From: Bacteroides sedimenti
Lineage (GTDB): Bacteria; Bacteroidota; Bacteroidia; Bacteroidales; Bacteroidaceae
Reading direction: 5' to 3'
DNA length: 64,000 bases
Assembly (NCBI RefSeq): GCF_040365225.1
Contig: NZ_AP028055.1
Coordinates: 806,001-870,000 of the forward strand
The position numbers and the translations under genes are program-made. This document shows, piece after piece, positions 27,646-36,649 of this stretch. Numbering within the stretch: the stretch's first letter is position 1; each line of letters starts with the position of its first letter. The notes under the pieces were generated by a model that was not told the DNA's origin, ran no database searches, and saw nothing but the letters and a program-made list of their open reading frames with translations.

Positions 27646-28722
27646 TTACTTCACTACGATCCATGCTCCTGTTTTTAAATCTTTATATTCCTTTGAAAAA
27701 GCTTTTTTAAATGCTTCTATTGCTTTAACAGAACTATCATGTGTTGAAATTCCAATCAACTTTACATTTTGCTTTTTTATTAACTCTATCTTCTTATTTA
27801 CATCGCTTACTGTAAGTGGCTCCCAAGGCAACCGGCCTGTAATAAGATATCCCATATATTTTTCCGAGTCCCCATAAATCGGAAAATGGATCCCTCCAAG
27901 AATACCATATATCGGCAAATCAGATATCCTTTTACAACGTAAAAGTAGTTTGTCAACTGTCTGATGCCCACAACCAGTAACAATAATTAATCCTTTATCC
28001 TTAACATTAATAATTAATCCTTGCTCCTGAGTTGGCCAAAAGAACAAAGGAGCCTTTATAATTCCAGTTGTATAAACCCCCTTACAAATTTTGGTAGGAT
28101 CATTAAATAAAAGAGCAGGAATTTTGAGATTAAGACTGTCACAGGGAACAAAGATGTTCATTTCAGGAAGGATGGATTTATTTTTTGAGTTTATAAAAGT
28201 CTTGTCATTAATCCATTTCCAATTATTCTGGTGATCTCCGTGATTGTGTGATATAACAATAGCATCTATTTCGCAGACATCAATACCAAGAAGGTCAAGA
28301 TTATAACGAAGAACACACTCTATTGAATCGTCATCAATACCCGTATCAAAAAGTATTGTAAAATTGTCAGTTCGGATAAGATAAGATATCCCTCCGGCTT
28401 TTCTAAATGTTTTTCCATCATTAAGATTCTCAACAAGAGGAATTAACTCAAACTTATTTGTATAACCAAAATTTTGAATTTTAAACAACCTTTGTTGATC
28501 GTTATTCCATGTAGAATCTGACTTCATTACATTAATCTTATATTGCTTATAAAGTTCTAAGGCATTAGAGGTGTCTTTAACAAATGATGCAAATAAAGAA
28601 TCGGTTTCAATAGCTTTAAACAAATCCGTTTTCTCCTGTTTCGTAAGCTGAAAGAGGTTATTCTGTTGAGCAGATAATCCAAAACAGAATAATGTTGCCA
28701 GAAACAACAATACAGTTTTCAT
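27646..28722 (-). CDS. Secreted metallo-beta-lactamase fold hydrolase
   Basis: The 358-residue protein has a signal peptide (MKTVLLFLATLFCFGLSAQ) and an MBL domain with the metal motif SHNHGDHQNN, preceded by FTILFDTGIDDD and followed by LIIVTGCGHQTVDKLLL, where further His ligands are expected. The overall order resembles the 7,8-dihydropterin synthase-like MBL group. The roughly 120-residue N-terminal extension is unusual for the small members. Transcribed alone. Substrate unknown. Confidence 0.82.
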   Translation of the reverse strand: MKTVLLFLATLFCFGLSAQQNNLFQLTKQEKTDLFKAIETDSLFASFVKDTSNALELYKQYKINVMKSDSTWNNDQQRLFKIQNFGYTNKFELIPLVENLNDGKTFRKAGGISYLIRTDNFTILFDTGIDDDSIECVLRYNLDLLGIDVCEIDAIVISHNHGDHQNNWKWINDKTFINSKNKSILPEMNIFVPCDSLNLKIPALLFNDPTKICKGVYTTGIIKAPLFFWPTQEQGLIINVKDKGLIIVTGCGHQTVDKLLLRCKRISDLPIYGILGGIHFPIYGDSEKYMGYLITGRLPWEPLTVSDVNKKIELIKKQNVKLIGISTHDSSVKAIEAFKKAFSKEYKDLKTGAWIVVK

Positions 28723-29114
28723 AACTTATTCACTTTTATCTTGTATGATTATTTGTAGTCATTCTACATTTAATCCAGAACTTTTATTATGCAGGTTTGA
28801 TTAATGATTACCTTTTATATAACAATTACAACCAAAATATGATTCTGTAATGGATGAAGAATTAGTAAACTTTATACGTTAATAATATTCACAGATTTTG
28901 AAGCAATTTAGTCAAAAAGTAAACATCTCAAATGAAGATTTGAGATGTTTATATAATCAGTTGGAATAAAATTATATTAAGTCCTGATTGAATATGTTTT
29001 AATTTGGATGAAATAAATAAACATTCTAATTCATATATTATTATAACTACAGAAGCTAATGAGCTTCTATCTGTCATTCATAATTCAAAGAAAAGTATGC
29101 CAGTTAATATTTAA
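28723..29114. other. Intergenic region holding only a terminator
   Basis: 392 AT-rich bases between two minus-strand genes. Apart from the hairpin at 28921-28950 I see no structure or ORF worth calling. Confidence 0.5.
28915..28950 (-). terminator. Hairpin with T tract on the minus strand
   Basis: A perfect 13-bp stem, AAACATCTCAAAT (28921-28933) with ATTTGAGATGTTT (28938-28950), has a 4-base loop. The minus strand continues ACTTTTTG. It would end the protease transcript 165 bp after its stop. Confidence 0.65.
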
Positions 29115-30233
29115 TTACCATTTCATAAAATCCTTAATTTTTTCAACCGGAATACCGAAATTAAAATTGTCTGTTCCAGACAGTTTTGCAAAGTTTACTG
29201 CTACCAAATTTCCATATTCATCAATAACAGGGCTACCGCTTGAACCTTGAAGCGTAGGGATACTATAAAGCAGTCGTTGTCCATCTGGCAATTGAGTTAA
29301 TTTTCCGCTTGTCATTTGTACATTTATTCCTTTTTGTGTATTTGCAAGGGTCAATCCAGCATTGTAACCAATCATATACAATTGCTGATTGATCTTCAAC
29401 TTTTCTTCATCCTTATTTCCTGAGAATAATTTTGTAAAAGACTTACTTTTTGCATTCTGTTCTGCAGTGGTAAATATGTAACTATCGTTAGGAGTTTTTT
29501 TGTTTTTTAGTTGTATTAAAGCTAAATCAACGTCTTCTTTTTCAGAGACACGTACTACAACACAAGGATTTTTATCAATAAAGTCTTTGTCATTCGTTAC
29601 AAACGTATTATTATATGCAATACCGATTTCGCAAACTGAGCTTATTATTAGTGCTTCAGGATCTAAATTGGCATCAAGGTTATTGTATGTTTGTAATAAC
29701 TCATTAAAATTGGTCTCTATTTCAGATTGTTTCTGAACAATTTCTGAAAGATTTGCCTGATCTGTATAAGGATTACCGTAGTTATCGTAGTATGTGCAAT
29801 TACTTTTTTGAGTATCTAAATTATAATATTCAGATTGCATATTTTCAAGTTGGCCTTGGAGTAGTTCTTTCAAGCTTCTAATAAGCCCAATAAATCCCTG
29901 TTTTGCTTGCGCTATATCAATGGTTGGCTGTGCAACATGGCGGTTAGTTAATATTGAGCCTTCTTTATCTATAAAAAAGCCTGTCCCTGTCAGCATTTTA
30001 CGATTTTTGATAATTTCATTAATATCTAATGTGAAGTTTTCTAAGTTCCCCTCATTATCAATTCCTGTAAAATATATTGTTTCTCTATTGGGTATCTGTA
30101 TTTTATAATAGAATTCATTCAATATAACTACAACACCAGATGCATCATTATTGAATAGCTCTTCAGCTGTTTTTTTAGAATTACAACCAACAAACGTTAT
30201 TGATAGGAGTAAATAAATGAATATTTTTTTCAT
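29115..30233 (-). CDS. Trypsin-like serine protease lipoprotein (S1C-like)
   Basis: About 372 residues from the Met at 30233 with a lipobox at Cys17 (SITFVGC). The catalytic triad can be read: His in ILTNRHVAQ, Asp in KEDVDLALIQLKN, Ser in LQGSSGSPVIDEYGN. The last 60 residues finish the chymotrypsin fold and no PDZ domain follows. A coiled insert of about 70 residues (LKELLQGQLENMQSEYYN region) lies between His and Asp. It is likely an outer-membrane or periplasmic housekeeping or stress protease. Confidence 0.87.
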   Translation of the reverse strand: MKKIFIYLLLSITFVGCNSKKTAEELFNNDASGVVVILNEFYYKIQIPNRETIYFTGIDNEGNLENFTLDINEIIKNRKMLTGTGFFIDKEGSILTNRHVAQPTIDIAQAKQGFIGLIRSLKELLQGQLENMQSEYYNLDTQKSNCTYYDNYGNPYTDQANLSEIVQKQSEIETNFNELLQTYNNLDANLDPEALIISSVCEIGIAYNNTFVTNDKDFIDKNPCVVVRVSEKEDVDLALIQLKNKKTPNDSYIFTTAEQNAKSKSFTKLFSGNKDEEKLKINQQLYMIGYNAGLTLANTQKGINVQMTSGKLTQLPDGQRLLYSIPTLQGSSGSPVIDEYGNLVAVNFAKLSGTDNFNFGIPVEKIKDFMKW

Positions 30234-30281
30234 AACATCTATACTGTTAAATTTCAACTTCTAAAGATACGTGAATTGTTG

Positions 30282-30289
30282 CAAATGTA
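30282..30289 (-). promoter_or_regulatory. Candidate -7 box for the protease
   Basis: The minus strand reads TACATTTG 49 bp upstream of the ATG at 30233; no matching -33 box was found. Confidence 0.4.
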
Positions 30290-30780
30290 TGAAAAAAGTA
30301 GTTTAAATTTAAAAAAAATACTAAAAATTTCAATAATCAAGTAATCAAACATATATTTAAAACGTAATAGCGTGAAAGAATGAATTTATTTAGACAAGAA
30401 TAAAACGTTTGAATATCATTTATATGCTTCTGTGTACCTCTCAGTTAATAGCACCTTTTCTAATTATATATAAGTCTGATTTCATTTAAAAACATACAAA
30501 TTAGATACAGTGGAGGTGTGGTGTCAAATATAACCATTCTTACATAAAGCAACCTTCGTAGTGTACACGAGAGTATTCTTGCTCATGAACGACAAAGACG
30601 TGATACAGAAAGATGACATTCATAATATTGTTTGATTGGACTCTACAATATAATGATTTATCAACTTATTTTTATTTAGCAACTTCCCCTTTCTCGGATG
30701 AACTAATTTATTAAACAAATCAGCTTTTGTTTTGTTAGATATTTAATTATAAATCACAAGAACCATTCAAAATACAAAAA
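30290..30780. other. Intergenic region, nothing clear
   Basis: About 490 AT-rich bases between divergent genes. I see no ORF with a plausible start and no strong hairpin. Confidence 0.45.
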
Positions 30781-31380
30781 ATGAAAAAGAAATCAAGAAT
30801 TATTCAATTATTTGCAGCACTTATTGTAGTAGCAGCAATCGCGTCTTTCAACAGTTGTATGAATAAAAACGGTAACACCTCTGGAAGTAAATCAGAAATT
30901 GATTCACTACGTAATCAAATTAAAGAATTAACTGCAGGCAATGATACTCTTACAAAAAACCTTGTAAAGTTTGACACACTTGATTTTACTATATTCAGCA
31001 ATCAGGAATGGGTAAGATTCCATGAAAATCATTCAAAAGATATAAAGGTGTACTGGCCGGACGGACATTTTACTACGGGATTAGAAAGACACATTGCAGA
31101 TTTGAAAGCCATGTTTGTATATGCTCCTGACACAAGAATTAAGCAACATCCTGTCCGTTTTGGAAGCAGCACAGGTGAATGGACTGCAGTAACGGGAGTA
31201 ATGGAAGGAACATTTACAAAACCCATGCCTATTGGTAATGGAAAATTTATTCAGCCAACAGGGAAAAAATTCAAATTGCCTATGTGCACAATAGGACATT
31301 GGAAAAACGGAGTAATGTTTGAGGAATTTCTGTTTTGGGATAATCAAACTTACATGAATCAACTAGGATTAGGTAAATAA
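30781..31380 (+). CDS. Lipoprotein with SnoaL-like/ester-cyclase domain
   Basis: The 199-residue protein has a lipobox at Cys26 (FNSCMNKNG), a short coiled coil (EIDSLRNQIKELTAGNDTL) and a SnoaL-like domain (about 65-199). Hallmarks are HIADLKAMFVYAPDTRI, WTAVTGVMEGTF and the closing HWKNGVMFEEFLFWDNQTY. The fold covers polyketide cyclases and many non-enzymatic relatives, so function stays open. Its terminator follows 73 bp later. Confidence 0.8.
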   Translation: MKKKSRIIQLFAALIVVAAIASFNSCMNKNGNTSGSKSEIDSLRNQIKELTAGNDTLTKNLVKFDTLDFTIFSNQEWVRFHENHSKDIKVYWPDGHFTTGLERHIADLKAMFVYAPDTRIKQHPVRFGSSTGEWTAVTGVMEGTFTKPMPIGNGKFIQPTGKKFKLPMCTIGHWKNGVMFEEFLFWDNQTYMNQLGLGK

Positions 31381-31453
31381 AGATATCTATTCTTATATTG
31401 ACGTTATCTCTCTTTTTTGTAATATGAATAACTGTTTTAGAACTACTTATAAT

Positions 31454-31492
31454 AGCACCTTTCAAATACATATATTATGTTTGAAAGGTGCT
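31454..31492. terminator. Hairpin terminator between convergent genes
   Basis: A perfect 13-bp stem, AGCACCTTTCAAA (31454-31466) with TTTGAAAGGTGCT (31480-31492), is followed by an AT-rich run. Confidence 0.75.
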
Positions 31493-31577
31493 TAATATTT
31501 CTATTAATGCTTTAATTTATTTGATTCAGGTAATTTGTACATCTTTATTGGTGACAATCTTTGCCTTATTCATAAAC

Positions 31578-32135
31578 TTATAGAGATTTCTCAATTATGA
31601 TATTCTGAAATCCCAGATGATGCATAAATTCTCTTAGGATTAATAACGATGCTGCAAAAGAAGAACTTTCTGGTAATGTATCGGTACTGTATGGTCTGCC
31701 AGAGATGATAATTGCCAAACGGCTAAAAACGTCTTCCATTTCTTTAATCGACAAGACTTTTTTCGGAGATGATAGACTCTTGTTTGCTTGCAGAATGATT
31801 TCCTGCATAACAGGAGAAAAGGAATACAACTCTGAATTGGTGGGCAATAATTTTTTTAAAGGAATGATAGTATCTTCGATAAAGTTAATGGCATATTCTA
31901 TCTCATCTGGCGAAGGAGGAGTATGTTTGAAAAATTCTTTGGACGTTTTTTCGCTTCCTAACGGAAGTATCCAAAAATCATCCGGTTCTAATGGAGATTT
32001 TCCAGAGGCTACAATAGTGCATTCTTCAGTGATAAGAAGTAATGTTATAATTTTATTTTTTTGTGATTCATTATAGGCTGCACAATAAAGTTTTGTGATA
32101 TTAGCCTTCATCTCAGGAGGTACAGCTGAATTCAT
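31578..32135 (-). CDS. Protein of unknown function, about 185 aa
   Basis: The frame is open to 32294, but the Met at 32135 (MNSAVPPEMKANITKLYC) is the likelier start because the extra 53 residues are low-complexity and Cys/Lys-rich. The body is alpha+beta with EEIEY-like helices, a Ser/Pro segment ELYSFSPVMQEIILQANKSL, and a final SLLILREFMHHLGFQ helix. I do not recognise it. No signal peptide is present from this start. Its neighbours give no context. Confidence 0.6.
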   Translation of the reverse strand: MNSAVPPEMKANITKLYCAAYNESQKNKIITLLLITEECTIVASGKSPLEPDDFWILPLGSEKTSKEFFKHTPPSPDEIEYAINFIEDTIIPLKKLLPTNSELYSFSPVMQEIILQANKSLSSPKKVLSIKEMEDVFSRLAIIISGRPYSTDTLPESSSFAASLLILREFMHHLGFQNIIIEKSL

Positions 32136-32521
32136 AAGTCGATAACGTTTAAACCAATGTATTGTATCTTTCCCGTAAAGATAGTTTAAAATTACAATAA
32201 TAATTCGGCAAAGATCTAATTTTAAATTCAATTTCAGGCAAGTTTCAGGCAACTTTTTTCGGTGCTTTGAGCATCGTACACCAACAAAAAACACTCCACC
32301 ATGGGGTTTTCACGATCCAATTACAACCTTCTCCGCCATATTTTCACTCTTAGTCAGCTTAAGTACATTATGAGGTATATGGAGAAAATCGTGCAAGATG
32401 AATTTATTATATCCGGTTGAAGAAGATACTTTTTCAATTTAAGTTCTCTTTCATGTGAAAATTCAAAATTTATACTAAATTGTTTAGTATCATTGCTCAA
32501 TAAACTTTAAAAACTAGAATC
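32136..32521. other. Intergenic region with one short ORF
   Basis: 386 bases. A plus-strand frame at 32301-32420 gives 39 residues (MGFSRSNYNLLRHIFTLSQL opening). It has a protein-like pattern but no family I can name, and could be the start of a lost transposase-type gene. Upstream, a short direct repeat TTTCAGGCAA occurs twice at 32233-32254. Confidence 0.35.
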
Positions 32522-32950
32522 ATGAAAAAATTAACTTTAATGATCATGGCAGTGATGATTGCTTCGTTTGCTTTCGCACAAAAAGAACAGAAAAAAAACA
32601 TTCCTGCACAAGTCGAAAAAACTTTTCAAAAACAATTTCCTAATGCTACAAAAGTAAAATGGGAAAAAGAAGGTGCCAAATATGAAGCAAACTTCACCCT
32701 GGATAAAACTGAACAGTCCGTTTTGATAGATAACACCGGCAAAATGGTGGAGGTTGAAGCTGCTATTGGAATTAACCAGTTGCCTAAGAATATTTTAAGC
32801 TATGTAACAGCTCATTATCCAGGAAAAGCAATAAAGGAAGCTGCTAAAATAACAGACAGTAAAGGCAAAGTTACCTATGAGGCAGGAATCAAAGGAAAAG
32901 ACCTCATTTTTGATTTAAATGGTAATTTTATTAAAGAATCAAAAGAATAG
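32522..32950 (+). CDS. Secreted PepSY-like protein
   Basis: The 142-residue protein has a signal peptide (MKKLTLMIMAVMIASFAFAQ) and two repeats of the Bacteroidetes PepSY-like unit: FPNATKVKWEKEGAKYEANF (about 40-59), then YPGKAIKEAAKITDSKGKVT (about 99-118), each ending in a beta hairpin. These small periplasmic proteins resemble the beta-lactamase-inhibitor fold. Function is unknown. Monocistronic. Confidence 0.85.
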   Translation: MKKLTLMIMAVMIASFAFAQKEQKKNIPAQVEKTFQKQFPNATKVKWEKEGAKYEANFTLDKTEQSVLIDNTGKMVEVEAAIGINQLPKNILSYVTAHYPGKAIKEAAKITDSKGKVTYEAGIKGKDLIFDLNGNFIKESKE

Positions 32951-33014
32951 ACTTTAATAAGTTACTCTTTTCTGATTACCTATTAAATATTTATGTCATT
33001 CCCAGTAACTGTGC

Positions 33015-33035
33015 GCTTCCCTTTTAAAGGGAAGC
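33015..33035. terminator. Palindrome between convergent genes, likely terminator
   Basis: GCTTCCCTTT (33015-33024) and AAAGGGAAGC (33026-33035) are fully complementary around one base. It lies in the 144-bp gap between two convergent stops. Confidence 0.5.
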
Positions 33036-33094
33036 ACCAAAAGGGAAAGCTGACAAGATAAGGAAATTAGCATACTCTACCTGACTGAAAATCA

Positions 33095-34504
33095 TTATGA
33101 TTTTCCATCCAGTTCCTTAATGGTTTTCTTTGCTGCTGCCAGTCTTATTTTATTATTATTTTCTATAAGCTTCGCTATAGCCAACTTTTCTAATTTGTAA
33201 TGCAATGGCACTAGTAATGATGCAATACTGACCAGTATCAGCAACATTAAAGACGGGGTATAATTAGTAAATGTTTCAATAATAGGATGGAGCACCTGAT
33301 CTATAAATTCAAACGAGATAAGAAGTACTACTATACCCAAAAACTTAATCAGCCTCTGACTCGCAATAATTGTACGGCTTAATAACAGGAATACAATAAT
33401 AAAAACGATAATTGAAATAGCCAGAATAGTTAGCTGTAGTCTGCGAACACGTACTTCTTCCTGATGCTGCTTGGCAAGTTCAATCTCTTTCTGACGAATC
33501 TGTTCGTTAAACTTAAGCATATTCATCCTGCTAATTTTGTCCCTACTAAACATAAACTCCTGCGTTTTAAGCATTATGCTCTGATATTTAAATGCACTGT
33601 CTATTTGATTCTTCGATTTAAATAATTGACTCAACAGCCGGCTTGATTTTAGAATATATATTCTGAACACACTATTTTTACTAAAAGAAAATGCTTTTCG
33701 TCCATAATAAATAGCCGAATCAATTTGGTTATTACGCTCAAAATGTTTTCCTACTTCATAAAAACCAAGAATCTGATCTTGAATACTCAATAAATCCGTA
33801 ATTTTTAAATAAGTTCTGAAATATTCTAATGCTAATGATGACTGCCCTAATTTTGAATAAATAGTTCCTAAAATGTTTCCCCAATGAGGAATCGATTTTT
33901 TACCCCCAAAATCTATACTCATATGTAGTCCATACTGAGCATAGTAAAGAGCAGAATCAAGCATATTTTGTTTTTCATAAGCACGAGCCAGGTTCTCAAT
34001 TGTTGGGAAAAATTGCACCATCCAGAAACTATATTTTTGTCCATGATAAAGAGAGATAGCTTTTTTATAATTTGATACGGCATCTTTGTTATTTTCTTCC
34101 TCCAGATTTATATTCCCTAAACACATATATGCCTTAAAGATTCCAAAAGAATCCTTTATCACCTCACTTTGCTTTAGTTGTTTCAAAAAATATTCTTCTG
34201 CATCAGGATAATTACCGATACTCTGCAATGCCATTCCCATTAGATTACTTGCATTCCAGGCTGCCCATACTGGTAGTTTATCATTATTTCTTGTTACAAA
34301 CTGAACAGCAGCTTGCGCATAACGAATAGCAGAATCCGGATTGTTTTGGGCATAACCTTCACTTAATGATCTGATTACCTGAAACCTCACAGAATCATTT
34401 ATATTTTTCCTCAATTGTAATTTCAGGCTATCAAAGTAATTCAAAGATTGCGCTAATATACTTAAAGGAAGTATGATGATCACAAATACAAGTTTATTCT
34501 TCAT
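33095..34504 (-). CDS. Tetratricopeptide-repeat membrane protein
   Basis: The 469-residue protein has a signal peptide (MKNKLVFVIIILPLSILAQ) and about six TPR units (40-310; examples GNYPDAEEYFLKQLKQSE, LGQSSLALEYFRTYLKI). A coiled stretch and three membrane helices (about 345-445) follow. The N-terminal half looks like Bacteroidetes TPR sensor kinases and LuxR-type regulators, but no kinase or HTH domain follows; the protein ends KKTIKELDGKS. It may be a truncated or kinase-less sensor. The decayed duplicate of the 22787 gene begins just 4 bp upstream of its start. Confidence 0.78.
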   Translation of the reverse strand: MKNKLVFVIIILPLSILAQSLNYFDSLKLQLRKNINDSVRFQVIRSLSEGYAQNNPDSAIRYAQAAVQFVTRNNDKLPVWAAWNASNLMGMALQSIGNYPDAEEYFLKQLKQSEVIKDSFGIFKAYMCLGNINLEEENNKDAVSNYKKAISLYHGQKYSFWMVQFFPTIENLARAYEKQNMLDSALYYAQYGLHMSIDFGGKKSIPHWGNILGTIYSKLGQSSLALEYFRTYLKITDLLSIQDQILGFYEVGKHFERNNQIDSAIYYGRKAFSFSKNSVFRIYILKSSRLLSQLFKSKNQIDSAFKYQSIMLKTQEFMFSRDKISRMNMLKFNEQIRQKEIELAKQHQEEVRVRRLQLTILAISIIVFIIVFLLLSRTIIASQRLIKFLGIVVLLISFEFIDQVLHPIIETFTNYTPSLMLLILVSIASLLVPLHYKLEKLAIAKLIENNNKIRLAAAKKTIKELDGKS

Positions 34505-34507
34505 TAG

Positions 34508-34630
34508 TTACTTCATTTTAAACATGTCGGCAAGAGCGTTCTCTCCATAAGCTGCAAACTCAAACCAATTAGTTTTATCCTTATCGACTTCAGCCTTCCA
34601 GACACCAATGTATTTCCTGAGCAGCTCTGT
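34508..34630 (-). pseudogene. Remnant of a paralogue of the 22787-23284 secreted protein
   Basis: The minus-strand frame reads TELLRKYIGVWKAEVDKDKT, then NWFEFAAYGENALADMFKMK and a stop. It aligns with ELVKRYLGLWKAEVGKDTTI and the following WFETSAYGENAFLGSF of the intact gene. Sequence further upstream (34649-34720) also matches the intact gene's upstream region (23318-23390). The signal peptide and start are deleted, so it is not translated as such. Confidence 0.8.
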
Positions 34631-35004
34631 TTAATACAGTTAGTATTTAAAAAACATCCGATAACAGGAATTAGTTGCTCAAGGAAGTATAAGAAATGTT
34701 ATTGTAGCTCAGATGAAAGCCCGTCAATATTTCTTTGTTGTTTATCAATATTCCTCTTACTCTTAATTGGCACTGTGTGTTGTTCAAATCTTGTCAATCA
34801 AAGGACAACTAGATAATGTATATCGTTTATATAGTGCATTTTAAATATTTTCACTTTTTTTGCTGATCTACTTTTTTTTTATAACTTGCAATTATATATA
34901 TGTGAAGTTAGTTAGTTCTGACTCCGTAATTTGTTGTTTTTCACTTGTTAAGTTATGAAAAATATATCAATTATAATCTGATTTACAACGAAAAATATAT
35001 AGTT
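34631..35004. other. Upstream region shared with the 22787 gene, then AT-rich leader
   Basis: 34649-34720 is similar to the region upstream of 23284 (shared words AATTAGTTGCTC-like and AAGTATAAGAAATGTTA). The rest is AT-rich leader of the gene at 35005. No ORF called. Confidence 0.5.
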
Positions 35005-35694
35005 ATGAAAAAAATGTTATCAATTGTAATGCTGCTAATATCATCAGTAGCTTTATATGCACAAAAAGATGTGACCCAATTTCTTGGTATTCCTGTCGAT
35101 GGTAGCAAATCTGTAATGATACAGAAATTAAAAGCAAAAGGGTATACAAGTAGTCCAAATAATAAAGATGTCTTAGTTGGTCAATTCAATGGATCAGGTG
35201 TCAATATACATATTGCGACAAACAACAATAAAGTATGTCGAATTATGGTTCAAGATGCCAAAACAATAAATGAGAGCGATATTAAAATAAGATTCAATAA
35301 GCTGTGCCAGCAGTTCCAGAATAATAAAAAGTATATACCAGCATCGTTATCATCGCCAGACTTTACATTATCAGATGATGAAGATATCTCTTATGGAATA
35401 TCAGTTAATAATAAACGATATGAAGCAGTTTATTATCAACTGCCAACAAACATAGATTCTGTCACTGTCGCTGAAGAAATAAAGTCTGTCCTCTTGTCGA
35501 AATACACGAAAGAGCAACTATCTAATCCAACAGAAGAATTGCAAAAGGATATGATAATAACTGGTATTTCATCTATGTTGGAGAAATATTCAATGAGGCC
35601 TGTTTGGTTTATGATTAATGAGCATTTTGGGGAATATTATATCACAATGTTTTATGACAATGAATACAACAGAGCAAACGGAGAAGATTTATAA
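35005..35694 (+). CDS. Secreted protein of unknown function, about 229 aa
   Basis: The start is the ATG at 35005, which opens a clean signal peptide (MKKMLSIVMLLISSVALYAQ); an in-frame ATG at 34945 adds 20 residues. The mature protein has TQFLGIPVDGSKSVMIQKLK near its start and reads as repeated alpha/beta units, ending EYYITMFYDNEYNRANGEDL. I do not know the family. A terminator follows at 35843. Confidence 0.75.
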   Translation: MKKMLSIVMLLISSVALYAQKDVTQFLGIPVDGSKSVMIQKLKAKGYTSSPNNKDVLVGQFNGSGVNIHIATNNNKVCRIMVQDAKTINESDIKIRFNKLCQQFQNNKKYIPASLSSPDFTLSDDEDISYGISVNNKRYEAVYYQLPTNIDSVTVAEEIKSVLLSKYTKEQLSNPTEELQKDMIITGISSMLEKYSMRPVWFMINEHFGEYYITMFYDNEYNRANGEDL

Positions 35695-35842
35695 TAACAA
35701 TAAAAACATTAAGAAAGGATAACGCAACTCTGATTTTTCATTAAATGAAAACAGCAAATAGTTTTCCGAAGCTGCTAATTCCGCTTGTTTACCTGCCTAA
35801 AAGATCCAACGGGCTTTTGAGCAAACTCTCGCCATCTTTTTA

Positions 35843-35886
35843 GAAACTCCCGCCGGCTTTTTTCAAAAGACGGCGGGAGTTTCTTT
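35843..35886 (+). terminator. Strong intrinsic terminator
   Basis: A 13-bp stem, GAAACTCCCGCCG (35843-35855) with CGGCGGGAGTTTC (35871-35883), is followed by TTTATT. Confidence 0.9.
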
Positions 35887-36577
35887 ATTACTCTATCCTC
35901 TGGAGCTCTTATTGGTTTGTTTTAAGTTGATAGCCGAAACGTTTTTTATTTATTCAGATATAACTGGGACTGTTTCAACGATTTTTTTACTGTTTTTATC
36001 GCAACCGGGTTTACAGTACCGAGGTTATTTCGTGAGTAGGTTTACACTGTTTTTCTTAACCCTAAGCCGGCTTGACAATGGATGAGTATATTATAGCATG
36101 TCAGAGAGAAAAATCTTCCCTGGCGGTGAGTGCATGCTTATAAAGAGACAAATATTTTCAGGGCTGTGTGTTCGCTTTGAACGAGTAGGTATTCATGGAA
36201 AGTGCAGAGACTGCAGAGACTGCAGATGTATTTTTCAAACATTTATAATATTTATGTATTTCTGTATAAAACGTATATATATCATTACATCACATTTTTT
36301 CGCATAAGTTTTGGAATTCAACTCTGCAGTCTCTGCAGTCTCTGCACTTGATACTGGGAATTGTTGAGATTATAAATTTCGTCAGCCATGAATATCAGAT
36401 ATATAGCGCATTTATAGTGTTATTATTTGTACAATCTGCAAATGTGTAAAGTATTGTGAAATATGTACCTAAATGTCATATTAATTTTAATTCGCGATAA
36501 TGAAAAGTATTAAATCGCAACGTTGGACTTTCTATATATGTATATAATTTTTAAATAAATATAAAATATATACAAAA
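35887..36577. other. Intergenic region carrying a long inverted repeat
   Basis: Nearly 700 bases without a supported gene. A plus-strand frame at 36098-36307 runs through one repeat arm and has Cys-rich, repeat-derived composition, so it is not called. The main structure is the inverted repeat at 36200-36349. Confidence 0.5.
36200..36349. repeat. 27-bp perfect inverted repeat built from GCAGAGACT units
   Basis: The left arm 36200-36226 and right arm 36323-36349 are exact reverse complements, separated by 96 bp. Each arm is itself a tandem of GCAGAGACT (two full units and a partial third). It lies between a strong terminator and the VapE gene's 3' end. Confidence 0.85.
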
Positions 36578-36608
36578 CCCCGCACCACCTATGCAGGGTG
36601 ATGCGGGG
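36578..36608 (-). terminator. Terminator of the VapE transcript
   Basis: CCCCGCA (36578-36584) pairs with TGCGGGG (36602-36608), with an inner CACC/GGTG. On the minus strand it is followed by TTTTGTATATATTTT. It lies 42 bp after the VapE stop. Confidence 0.85.
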
Positions 36609-36649
36609 AATAAACACCTCTTAATATGAATTAATTGTTTATCAATTTC

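Noticed and set aside
32136..32294. Longer N-terminus for the unknown 31578 gene
   Set aside because: The added 53 residues are Cys/Lys-rich and unlike the body; the Met at 32135 is more plausible.
36098..36307. 69-codon plus-strand frame overlapping the inverted repeat arm
   Set aside because: Its composition comes from the repeat and simple sequence, with no start context.
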